Source: JACKDW01 sp964621785 (GTDB lineage Bacteria; Myxococcota_A; Polyangia; Nannocystales; Nannocystaceae). From it: 64,000 bases of DNA. The stretch is taken from contig CAZUPD010000007.1 in the NCBI GenBank assembly GCA_964621785.1, forward strand, positions 1 to 64,000, read 5' to 3'. The stretch's first letter is position 1. Each line of letters starts with the position of its first letter. Position numbers and translations under genes: made by a program. The notes under the pieces were generated by a model. It ran no database searches, had not been told where the DNA came from, and saw nothing but the letters and a program-made list of their open reading frames with translations. This document shows positions 1 through 7,102 of this stretch, piece by piece.

Positions 1-667
1 CCGAACCGCTGTGCGGGTGGACGAGGTTGACGACATCGACTGTCTTTTCAGACATGGACTCGAGCCGGTACTTGGCCAGAGCGTAGTCTGAAAACCGCTG
101 CAACGCGTCGCGCCAAGCCTTCTTGAGCGAGTTGGGGATCGGCTTGCCGTAGCGGTGAAGCTGGTAGGCGAGACCGACCGCCGGCTCGTCGGCGCGGGCG
201 ATGATCGAGGCGGCGTAGCGGCGAACCAGGCCGGTGCCACGAACTGCTTCGTGGTTGGCGGCCCGCACCAAGATGACTTGGGGCGTGGTCCGGATCAGCG
301 ACTCGTTGCGCAGGCGCGAAGCCTCTTGCAACGTGGCCTCTGGGTCATGTTCCAAAGCCCGATCGATCGCATCTTCGATCAGCTCGGACGGCGACTTGCC
401 GCGCCAATCCTGGGGATCGATGGCGTCCAACGTCTCGCGTAGATGCGTCAAATCAGCATCGCTGAGGCTTGCCCGATGCACGTGCCGACGCGGCCGCGAG
501 GGCTTGGCGTCGCGGTGGTAGTACATCGGCTCGCCGAAGAAACACGAGGCCGCTGCCATGCGCAGGCGAGCGATGGGGCTTTGGACTTCAAACGACGTCC
601 CGCCCATCCAGTTGAGGTGGTGCTTGGTCTTGCGACGTGAACGAGCCTTGCGTTGAAAAACAGCCAT
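1..667 (-). CDS. rsr: Ro60/TROVE-domain RNA-binding protein (C-terminal part outside window)
   Basis: The minus strand reads open from ATG at 667 for 222 codons to the window edge. An ideal AGGAGG at 675-680 lies 7 bases before the ATG. The translation carries TROVE hallmarks in order: WMGGTSFEVQSP and FFGEPMYY near the N-terminus, then RNESLIRTTPQV, AANHEAVRG, GKPIPNSLKKAW and VDVVNLVHP. Ro60 is a ring of HEAT-like repeats that binds misfolded RNAs in its hole and Y RNAs on its outer face, and in bacteria it acts in RNA quality control and stress survival (family knowledge). Its 5' neighbour is a structured-RNA region at 720-928, as expected for a bacterial Ro60 locus. The C-terminal VWA-like domain lies outside the window. 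Family assignment is confident; the symbol follows Deinococcus usage. Confidence 0.88.
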   Translation of the reverse strand, partial: MAVFQRKARSRRKTKHHLNWMGGTSFEVQSPIARLRMAAASCFFGEPMYYHRDAKPSRPRRHVHRASLSDADLTHLRETLDAIDPQDWRGKSPSELIEDAIDRALEHDPEATLQEASRLRNESLIRTTPQVILVRAANHEAVRGTGLVRRYAASIIARADEPAVGLAYQLHRYGKPIPNSLKKAWRDALQRFSDYALAKYRLESMSEKTVDVVNLVHPHSGS

Positions 668-681
668 GATGTTTCCTCCTG

Positions 682-710
682 AAAAAACCGACCCGTCGAA
701 ACAGGTCGGT
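682..710 (-). terminator. Intrinsic terminator between Y RNA region and Ro60 start
   Basis: On the minus strand CCGACC pairs with GGTCGG around a 10-base loop and is followed directly by six T (A on the plus strand, 682-687). It lies downstream of the structured RNAs and just upstream of the Ro60 ribosome-binding site. It would end a short RNA transcript and let only read-through reach Ro60, so a 3' end for the noncoding RNA near 682 is expected. Confidence 0.75.
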
Positions 711-719
711 GAAAAAGAG

Positions 720-798
720 CCCCAGACAGGGAGAACACTGAAAGCGGTGTTGTTTCGTTTTAGATGAAGTAACCGCTATCTCACTGCCCCATCTGGGG
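720..798 (-). ncRNA. Y-RNA-like long hairpin upstream of Ro60
   Basis: On the minus strand the ends CCCCAGA (792-798) and TCTGGGG (720-726) pair perfectly. Inside, GAGA pairs with TCTC and AGCGGT pairs with ACCGCT, leaving a loop of about 23 bases containing TACTTCATCTAAAACG. The two stem halves are repeated, with compensating base changes, inside the neighbouring tRNA-like element (GCGGT/ACCGC here, GGGGT/ACCCC there). That covariation supports a real RNA structure. Bacterial Ro60 genes are normally flanked by Y RNAs whose conserved stem binds Ro60, so a Y RNA is the best reading. RNA ends were not determined. Confidence 0.6.
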
Positions 799-799
799 A

Positions 800-928
800 T
801 ACCGGGAGCAGGACTCGAACCTGCAACCTCCGTCTTAGAATGAAGTAACCCCAATGCTCACTGCCGCCGAAACGGAGAACCCTGCGCGGGGTGTTTTTTC
901 GTTGCTCTACCAGTTGAGCTATCCCGGT
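800..928 (-). ncRNA. tRNA-like RNA with Y-RNA stem in place of the anticodon arm (YrlA-like)
   Basis: On the minus strand there is a perfect 7-bp acceptor stem (ACCGGGA/TCCCGGT), a D arm (GCTC, loop AACTGGTA, GAGC) and a T arm (GCAGG TTCGAGT CCTGC), with discriminator A and no encoded CCA. Where a 17-base anticodon arm should be there are about 75 bases holding the same two conserved segments seen at 720-798. The sequence TTCTAAGACGG resembles the 3' half of a tRNA-Arg(UCU) anticodon arm, but no 5' partner lies at the right spacing. Bacterial YrlA RNAs contain such a tRNA mimic (known), and adjacency to Ro60 supports that reading. A disrupted tRNA-Arg gene is the alternative. Confidence 0.62.
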
Positions 929-1056
929 GTGGATGCCCGGAGATAAAGCAGGTCGCGTACCAAGTGTTGGTCGTGCCTATTTTGATTCTTATGATCCTTG
1001 AAATATCAATAGTTTGCCAGGTTTCTTGCAGATCGAGGGTCGATGTCGCCCTCAGT

Positions 1057-1100
1057 TTATCTATTAAAATTTTATATATTTAGATAATAAAATATCTATT
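1057..1100. promoter_or_regulatory. AT-rich palindromic control region before fdhA
   Basis: This stretch is almost pure A/T in a GC-rich genome. TAGATA (1081-1086) and TATCTA (1093-1098) form a perfect inverted repeat with a 6-base spacer, and a further TATCTATT begins at 1058, a near copy of TATCTATT at 1093. It lies in the divergent spacer between the Y RNA/Ro60 locus and the formate dehydrogenase gene. It looks like a promoter with an overlapping operator; the regulator is unknown. Confidence 0.5.
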
Positions 1101-1106
1101 TGGAGA

Positions 1107-4019
1107 ATGCGCTTTGGTGCGAATCTGTCCGGTCGCTCTGGGTCGTGGCGGTATCATCCGGTGGCGATGTCCCAGCCATCCCCTGCGTCCGTACCTCGAA
1201 CTGTGACCCTCACGATCGACGGCCGCGAGGTGACGGTGGACGAGGGAACCACGGTCTGGGAGGCGGCGCGCAAACTCGGAATCGAGATTCCGGTGCTGTG
1301 CCACGACCCCCGTTACCGCCCGGTCGGGGTTTGCCGGATGTGTGTGGTCGACGTCGGCGGGCGTGTCCTCGCGGCCAGCTGTGTGCGGCCGGCTGAGCAC
1401 GGGATGCAGGTGACCGCGACTTCGCCGGGCCTCGACAAGCACCGCAAAATGTTGACCGCGCTGCTGATGGCCGACCAGCCGGTGACCCCGAGTCAGCGAC
1501 GACCCCAGGGTAGCGCATTGCATGTACTTGCAAACGACTACGGCGTAGCCGAGCAGCCGCCGGGCTGTGGCCCCCTCGGGTTGCCGCGGGGGGACGGCCG
1601 CGGGGTTGATCGCTCCTCGCCGGTGATCGGGGTCGACCACCAGGCATGCATCCTGTGTGACCGTTGCATCCGCGGCTGCGACGAACTGCAAAACAACGAG
1701 GTCATGACCCGCACGGGCAAGGGGTACGCGACCAAGATCGCCTTTGACCTCAACCAACCGATGGGCGCGAGCTCGTGTGTGTCGTGTGGTGAATGCATGG
1801 ATGCGTGCCCGACCGATGCCCTGGTCAACCGCGAAATCGCGGCGCCCATCCAAAAGCCCGAAGCGCTAAAGCAGGTTCCGACGCTGTGTCCGTACTGCGG
1901 GGTTGGTTGTAGTGTCACGGCCCATGTCGACGAGACAAGCAACCAGATCGCCTGGATCGACGGCCGGGATTCGCGGGTCAGCGACCGCAGGTTGTGCGTG
2001 AAAGGGAGGTATGGGTTTGACTATGCAACCCACGCCCACCGCCTGACGGTGCCCCTCATCCGCCGCGACGACGCCTATCCCAAAGGACCGCTTTCGGGGG
2101 CCGTTCGTCAAGAACGCGGCCGTCGCCCGGGGGGCTTGGTCGATTACCGCGAGGTCCTACCGGCCTTTCGCGAGGCGAGCTGGGACGAGGCACTCGATGT
2201 CGTGGCAACAAAGCTCAAGGGGATCCGCGAGACCTACGGCGGCAAGGCACTCGCGGGCTTCGGGTCGGCCAAGTGCAGCAACGAAGAGGCCTACCTGTTT
2301 CAAAAGCTCATCCGCGTCGGCTTTAAAACCAACAATGTCGACCACTGTACCCGGCTGTGTCATGCATCGTCGGTTGCCGCCCTGATGCAGACGATCGGAT
2401 CGGGGGCCGTGTCGACGACGTTTCGCGACATCGAAAACAGTGATGTCGCCCTGTTGACGGGCACCAATACGACCTCCAACCACCCGGTGGCGGCAACCTT
2501 TATGAAACAGGCTGCCAAGCGCGGATGCAAGTTGATCGTCGTCGATCCCCACCGCCCGCGGTTGGCCGACCACGCCTACCGCTACATCCGGATCAAGCCC
2601 GGTACCGATGTCGCGTTTTACAACGGGGTGATGCACGAAATCATTCGCCGCGGGCTGGTCGATGAGACATTTATCCGCGAGCGCACACTCAATTACGAGG
2701 CTCTGTGTCGCGTGGTCGAGAACTATCCGCCGCGGGTCGCTGCCCAGATCGCTGGCGTGACGCCCGAGGAAATTATTGATTGTGCAACGACATTTGGTGG
2801 GGCCAAGGCCGCCCTGGTGTTTTGGGGCATGGGCATCGCCCAGCATACACACGGTACGGACAACGCCCGTTGCCTGATCTCACTGGTGTTGATGACCGGC
2901 AACGTCGGGCGTCCAGGTACCGGCCTGCACCCCCTTCGCGGGCAAAATAACGTCCAAGGCGCGAGCGATGCGGGGCTCATTCCGATGGTCTACCCCGACT
3001 ACCAAAACGTCGAGAGCGAGGCTGTGCGCAAGAAATTTGAGGCCGCGTGGGGAACGTCGCTCGATCCCAAAGAAGGCCTCACGGTGGTCGAGATCATGCG
3101 TGAGGCGCTGCACCACAACATCCGCGGGATGTATGTGATGGGCGAAAATCCGTTTATCAGTGACCCCAACAGCAACAAGGTCCGCAAGGCCCTCGCCGCG
3201 CTGGATTTCTTGGTCGTACAAGATATTTTCCTGACTGAGACGGCCGAGTTTGCGGATGTGATTTTGCCGGCCTCGTCGTTTTTTGAAAAAACGGGGACAT
3301 ACACCAATACCGATCGCCGGGTGCAGATCGGCCGGCCTGTGCTCGAGCTCCCAGGCGAGGCCCGCAACGATTGGGAAATCACCTGTGAGATCGGCAAGCG
3401 CATGGGTGCGCCGGGGTTTGAGTTTGATTCGGTCGAAGCCGTGTTTGCCGAGTTTACCCAGCTCACGCGCAACTACGCCGGGCTGACCTACGAGCATCTA
3501 GGCCTCGAAGGTAAGTTGTGGCCGTGTCCGGATCCTGAGGGGACCGACGGTACAGTGGTACTGTTTGGCGAAAGTTTCCCGAGTGGTCGCGGCAAATTTG
3601 TCCCGGCTGTGTTCGCCCCCGCGGCCGAGTTGCCGAGTCCGGAGTATCCAATGATCCTGACGACGGGACGGCTATTGGAGCACTGGCACACGGGGACGAT
3701 GACGCGACGATCGAAGGTGTTGCATACCATCGAGGGCGAGCCCCATGTCGACATGCACCCAGAAGATATGAAAAAGCTAGGGATCGCGGCTGGCGATTGG
3801 GCCGATGTCACCAGCCGCCGCGGTTCGATTTCCCTCAAGGTGCGAGCCAGTACCTCGCCAGGACGCGGGGCTGTGTTTATTCCGTTTTGCTGGCGCGAGG
3901 CCGCGGCCAATGTCCTGACGATCGACGAGCTCGACCCCGCCGGCAAAATTCCAGAGTTCAAGTTCTGTGCCGTTCGGGTCGAAAAATCGCAGCCTGACGC
4001 AACCTCGGCAGCTGAGTAA
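1107..4019 (+). CDS. fdhA: Formate dehydrogenase alpha subunit, Mo-bisPGD enzyme with NuoG-like N-terminus
   Basis: The 970-residue protein oxidises formate to CO2 at a molybdopterin centre and passes electrons along iron-sulphur clusters. Domains in order: [2Fe-2S] ferredoxin fold (CHDPRYRPVGVCRMC), a His/Cys cluster region ending near GCGP, a two-[4Fe-4S] ferredoxin segment (CILCDRCIRGC and CVSCGECMDACP), a cluster motif CPYCGVGC, then the catalytic domain. The Mo ligand is Cys, not selenocysteine, in NVDHCTRLCHASS. No NuoE/NuoF-like beta or gamma subunit is adjacent, so the electron acceptor is unclear. GGAG is only one base before ATG 1107; ATG 1167 (MSQPSPASV) is an equally likely start. 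MoeA at 19760 would serve its cofactor. Confidence 0.93.
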   Translation: MRFGANLSGRSGSWRYHPVAMSQPSPASVPRTVTLTIDGREVTVDEGTTVWEAARKLGIEIPVLCHDPRYRPVGVCRMCVVDVGGRVLAASCVRPAEHGMQVTATSPGLDKHRKMLTALLMADQPVTPSQRRPQGSALHVLANDYGVAEQPPGCGPLGLPRGDGRGVDRSSPVIGVDHQACILCDRCIRGCDELQNNEVMTRTGKGYATKIAFDLNQPMGASSCVSCGECMDACPTDALVNREIAAPIQKPEALKQVPTLCPYCGVGCSVTAHVDETSNQIAWIDGRDSRVSDRRLCVKGRYGFDYATHAHRLTVPLIRRDDAYPKGPLSGAVRQERGRRPGGLVDYREVLPAFREASWDEALDVVATKLKGIRETYGGKALAGFGSAKCSNEEAYLFQKLIRVGFKTNNVDHCTRLCHASSVAALMQTIGSGAVSTTFRDIENSDVALLTGTNTTSNHPVAATFMKQAAKRGCKLIVVDPHRPRLADHAYRYIRIKPGTDVAFYNGVMHEIIRRGLVDETFIRERTLNYEALCRVVENYPPRVAAQIAGVTPEEIIDCATTFGGAKAALVFWGMGIAQHTHGTDNARCLISLVLMTGNVGRPGTGLHPLRGQNNVQGASDAGLIPMVYPDYQNVESEAVRKKFEAAWGTSLDPKEGLTVVEIMREALHHNIRGMYVMGENPFISDPNSNKVRKALAALDFLVVQDIFLTETAEFADVILPASSFFEKTGTYTNTDRRVQIGRPVLELPGEARNDWEITCEIGKRMGAPGFEFDSVEAVFAEFTQLTRNYAGLTYEHLGLEGKLWPCPDPEGTDGTVVLFGESFPSGRGKFVPAVFAPAAELPSPEYPMILTTGRLLEHWHTGTMTRRSKVLHTIEGEPHVDMHPEDMKKLGIAAGDWADVTSRRGSISLKVRASTSPGRGAVFIPFCWREAAANVLTIDELDPAGKIPEFKFCAVRVEKSQPDATSAAE

Positions 4020-4022
4020 TCC

Positions 4023-4556
4023 ATGATTGAGCTTGTCCTCGGGGTGGTCGCAGTGATCGGAGGGTACGGTGTGTTTCGCCTGTACCGGTCGCTTGCCGCG
4101 GCCCAGCGCTACCTCGAGGAGTCCGGCGAGGAGGTGCCTTTGCAGCTGACGCACCTTTCGGCGGACCTTGCAAACATGACCCGAGAGACACGTGCACTGC
4201 GACTGAGTCTCGAGGGGCCGCTGCGCCAGGCCGAAGACCTGTTGCGGGTCGACCTGATGCGAACCCAAGACGACGTCGAGTCAGCGGCCCAGGTATTTAT
4301 GGATGCCTCGCGCGAGGTTGCCGAATGGCTCTACACGTTTGACCGCCTTCCCGAGCAAAAGCGCCGAGAACTCAGGGACGCCGGGATCGGGCCGGAAAAA
4401 ATCCGGGCGGCGATGGAGGCCGAGAACTGGGCGTTTGAATTGGGCAACCTCAAGGTCAAGGGGCGGGAGACGATGGATGTGCGGATCAAACACATCATCG
4501 GGGAGCTGGCACGGGTCGAGATGGCCTTGCAAACCCACTCGCGGGGCTATCGCTGA
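4023..4556 (+). CDS. Membrane-anchored coiled-coil protein of unknown function
   Basis: Not recognised. The 177-residue product begins with one hydrophobic segment (about residues 3-20, LVLGVVAVIGGYGVF), followed by a charged, Leu-rich, probably helical body, so it should be an inner-membrane protein with a cytoplasmic coiled coil. It starts three bases after the fdhA stop and is probably co-transcribed with it. That spacing may hint at a membrane link for the dehydrogenase, but no motif supports this. Confidence 0.72.
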   Translation: MIELVLGVVAVIGGYGVFRLYRSLAAAQRYLEESGEEVPLQLTHLSADLANMTRETRALRLSLEGPLRQAEDLLRVDLMRTQDDVESAAQVFMDASREVAEWLYTFDRLPEQKRRELRDAGIGPEKIRAAMEAENWAFELGNLKVKGRETMDVRIKHIIGELARVEMALQTHSRGYR

Positions 4557-4659
4557 CCGCCGAGAAGAATGCCCACGGCTTGTCACCGCGACCGATAGGG
4601 ACACGGTTGCCAGGTCGGATTCTTGCGTGTGCCGGCGTTTTAGAGCAGGTTTTGGGGAG

Positions 4660-5769
4660 ATGATGTCGCGGACCGGTCCCATTGTCGCAACCCTTGTGTG
4701 GGCGATCGCCTGTGGTCCGCGAACCGACGAACCTCCGGTGCCCGCACCAGTTGTCGCATCCGAGCCAGCTCCCGAGCCGCCGCAAGAGGTTGCCGAAACG
4801 CCCGAGCAGGCTCCGGCCGAAAAAGTTGCTACACCAACAAGTCCGACCGAGAAAGTTGCTACACCAACAATCCCACCCGAGATCACGAAGATCCTCGCCG
4901 CCGATCCGAAGGACTCGACTTCAAAAGGTGCGCCCAACAACGGTGACCTCGTAGGGGGAATTGCTCTTCCGGCACAGGGCCCCGGCTATTTGGCCAATCC
5001 CAAAAAAGATAAGGACTCGCGCTTTGGCACCGTCGAACTGGTCCAGGCGATCGTGCGGGCGGCCCAAGTTGTCGACCGTGAATTGCCGGGTGGCGAGTTG
5101 TTGGTCGGTGACCTGAGTCGGCCCGCGGGCGGGGTGATCAAAGGTCACGGGTCGCACCAGGCCGGTCGGGATGTCGATGTTCTGTTTTACCTGCTCGACA
5201 GCCAGGGCAAGCCCATGCGCAGTGTGGCTGCACCCCTCGATCCGAAGGGGGAGGGGACCGATTACAAGGATCTCGCCGATCCGGCCGACGATGTACCCGT
5301 GCGGATCGACCTTGCGCGGACGTGGAAATTTGTCGAGGCGCTGGTGGCCCAGGAAAAGGTGTATGTTCAGCGATTGTTTCTCGCCGAACACCTGCGCACG
5401 ATGTTGATTGAATATGCAAAAAAAACGGGTGCTCCTGCGGAGCTCGTCACGCGATTTGGTGACCTGACCTGTCAGCCGGGTTTCCCCCACGACGACCACC
5501 TGCATATCCGTCTGTTTTGCAGCCCTGAAGACCTCGCCGCCGGTTGTCGCGACATGAAGCCGATGTACCCCTGGCACCGCGACGTGCTCAAACAAGCAGG
5601 TTTAAAGCCGAAGTACGCCAGCGGGAAACGCCGGCAGGGGATCAAACTCACGACGACCAAGGAGGCGCGGGAAAAGGCTGGGCCGATGCATCAAGATGTG
5701 ACCGACTTCCTCGATCGGCGCGAGGCGTGGGTCCGAAAACCTCACCCTGGGCGACCGTACTGTCGCTGA
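4660..5769 (+). CDS. MepA-like murein endopeptidase lipoprotein (M74)
   Basis: The product has a short lipoprotein signal (IVATLVWAIACG, Cys as lipidation site), then a Pro/Glu/Thr-rich linker that includes a tandem EKVATPT duplication. The catalytic domain follows with GHGSHQAGRDVD and HDDHLHIRL, the zinc-ligand pattern of penicillin-insensitive murein endopeptidases, which cut the D-Ala-mDAP crosslink in peptidoglycan. ATGATG at 4660/4663 directly follows GGGGAG, so the second ATG has the better spacing. It overlaps no neighbour and is followed by a convergent gene. Confidence 0.86.
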   Translation: MMSRTGPIVATLVWAIACGPRTDEPPVPAPVVASEPAPEPPQEVAETPEQAPAEKVATPTSPTEKVATPTIPPEITKILAADPKDSTSKGAPNNGDLVGGIALPAQGPGYLANPKKDKDSRFGTVELVQAIVRAAQVVDRELPGGELLVGDLSRPAGGVIKGHGSHQAGRDVDVLFYLLDSQGKPMRSVAAPLDPKGEGTDYKDLADPADDVPVRIDLARTWKFVEALVAQEKVYVQRLFLAEHLRTMLIEYAKKTGAPAELVTRFGDLTCQPGFPHDDHLHIRLFCSPEDLAAGCRDMKPMYPWHRDVLKQAGLKPKYASGKRRQGIKLTTTKEAREKAGPMHQDVTDFLDRREAWVRKPHPGRPYCR

Positions 5770-5879
5770 CCAACGCGACCTGGCCAGATGGGAAGGTTTG
5801 ATCTCCACCGGCAAAACTTGCCGTCACACCTGGTCGCCGCATCGTTGCGCGGGGGAGCCCGGGAGCGGAGCTCAGGCGC

Positions 5880-6488
5880 TCATGAGCCTGTCGGTTCAAA
5901 CGCGCGAATTGTGATCGAAATCCGACGACCCGTGTTGCGCGCAAAGTGGGGAACTTCGTGTGTCCATGTCTGATTGGTCGTGTAGGGGATGATGAACACT
6001 GTAGCGTCGTGGGCCTCGAAGTCGAACCGCTCGCTTCCCCGCCAGCGACGCATGCGAAAGGTTCGCGTGCTGCCAAACGAAATCGTCACGATAGGTGCCC
6101 CGTTGACCATGTTGCGGGTACTGTCGCGATGGCGTCCGATATAGTGCTTGAAGGCCGCGTCGTACCAGTTGAGCAGGATACCATTGTGCCGCTGATGAAC
6201 ATGGGCTTTCGACCAGCAGAGAAGTGGTTTCAACAGCTCCGGTACCGGCAGGGCTCGGTTGGTCCGGCCGGTGTAGTGATAGTCCGCTCCGTAGGCCTGC
6301 TGCCAGCGCGGCGTTTTGACCTGGCGCCCGTGGATCGAAATCTCGTGGTAATCGTCGGGGTGCAGTCGCCAGAGATGTTCGAACCGGTCCGTGCCGATCC
6401 GCAGGTCGTCGGGCAGCGAGCCGGCGTAGAAAGTCGCGTCACCCAGACGATATTGTTGCATATGAATGTGTTGAAACGGGTTCGACAT
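5880..6488 (-). CDS. AlkB-family 2-oxoglutarate/Fe(II) dioxygenase
   Basis: The 202-residue protein matches the size of ALKBH2/3-like proteins. The Fe(II) triad is visible as HRD (in YIGRHRDST) plus the later His in WTHEVPH, and RRISITIRAF supplies the two Arg of the 2-oxoglutarate site. Family members remove alkyl lesions from DNA or RNA bases by oxidative demethylation. The usual substrate-recognition segment (NWYDAAFKHYIGRH) is present. It stands alone, convergent with the MepA-like gene, so it is not part of an ada operon. Confidence 0.88.
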   Translation of the reverse strand: MSNPFQHIHMQQYRLGDATFYAGSLPDDLRIGTDRFEHLWRLHPDDYHEISIHGRQVKTPRWQQAYGADYHYTGRTNRALPVPELLKPLLCWSKAHVHQRHNGILLNWYDAAFKHYIGRHRDSTRNMVNGAPIVTISFGSTRTFRMRRWRGSERFDFEAHDATVFIIPYTTNQTWTHEVPHFARNTGRRISITIRAFEPTGS

Positions 6489-7099
6489 CGTGCAGGGGTC
6501 GGAGTACCGTCGCGTTCAGGTACTCGCAAGGACCGTAGCAGGAGACGTGTCACCCCGGGTGCGCTGCGTCGACGCGGTGCGGTTACACCGGCCTCGATGT
6601 CGCGCGCGGACCGACGATCGCGGACAAGTCAGGTACGCCGGGTCCGTCGTCGAAGTGGCCGCAAACCCGCCGTAACTGAAACAAATTTATGGGCGTCGGC
6701 GTTTAGAGTGGGTACCTGGGACCATTGCCATATCGGCCTCGGACCCACAGTTCAGCCCACATTGAGAGAATTCACTGTGCAGGTCGAATCTTTTTTCCGA
6801 TCCTCCGCATTTGGGGCATGGGGGGAACAGGCCCCACAGAGCATGTCGATACATGTAGATTTTGACTCGGATTTCCTATCGGACAACGTAGCAGATATCG
6901 ATAAAAACATGTCTATTTGGACATGTATATGAACATGTCCCACATACAAAAATGGAGCAACCGTCGCGCTTGTGTGCCGATGTCCTATAGGTCATGTACG
7001 AACAACGACAGCCGCGGGGCCGGTGACTCCTTGTTGGGGGGCATTGGAGACATGTCGCAACGACGGCCACTGTCCTGATAAATTATTGCAAGGCTTTTT
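6489..7099. promoter_or_regulatory. 611-bp spacer with ACATGT cluster upstream of diguanylate cyclase
   Basis: No gene is seen here. The palindrome ACATGT occurs at 6852, 6907, 6921, 6933 and 7050, with a near copy GCATGT at 6841-6846. The three central copies are 14 and 12 bases apart in an AT-richer stretch, which looks like a multi-site operator or an upstream activating region for the gene starting at 7103. Confidence 0.45.
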
Positions 7100-7102
7100 G
7101 TG

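Noticed and set aside
588..854. 88-residue minus-strand protein across the RNA region
   Set aside because: Its TEVAGSSPAPG stretch is the standard false translation of a tRNA T arm; the region is structured RNA.
800..928. Ordinary tRNA-Arg(UCU) gene with an intron
   Set aside because: The acceptor, D and T arms are perfect, but about 75 bases replace the anticodon arm with no 5' stem partner, too short for a group I intron, and the inserted segments recur in the neighbouring hairpin beside a Ro60 gene.
2341..2380. Selenocysteine (in-frame TGA) formate dehydrogenase
   Set aside because: The Mo-ligand position reads TGT (Cys) in NVDHCTRLCHA; no in-frame TGA exists.
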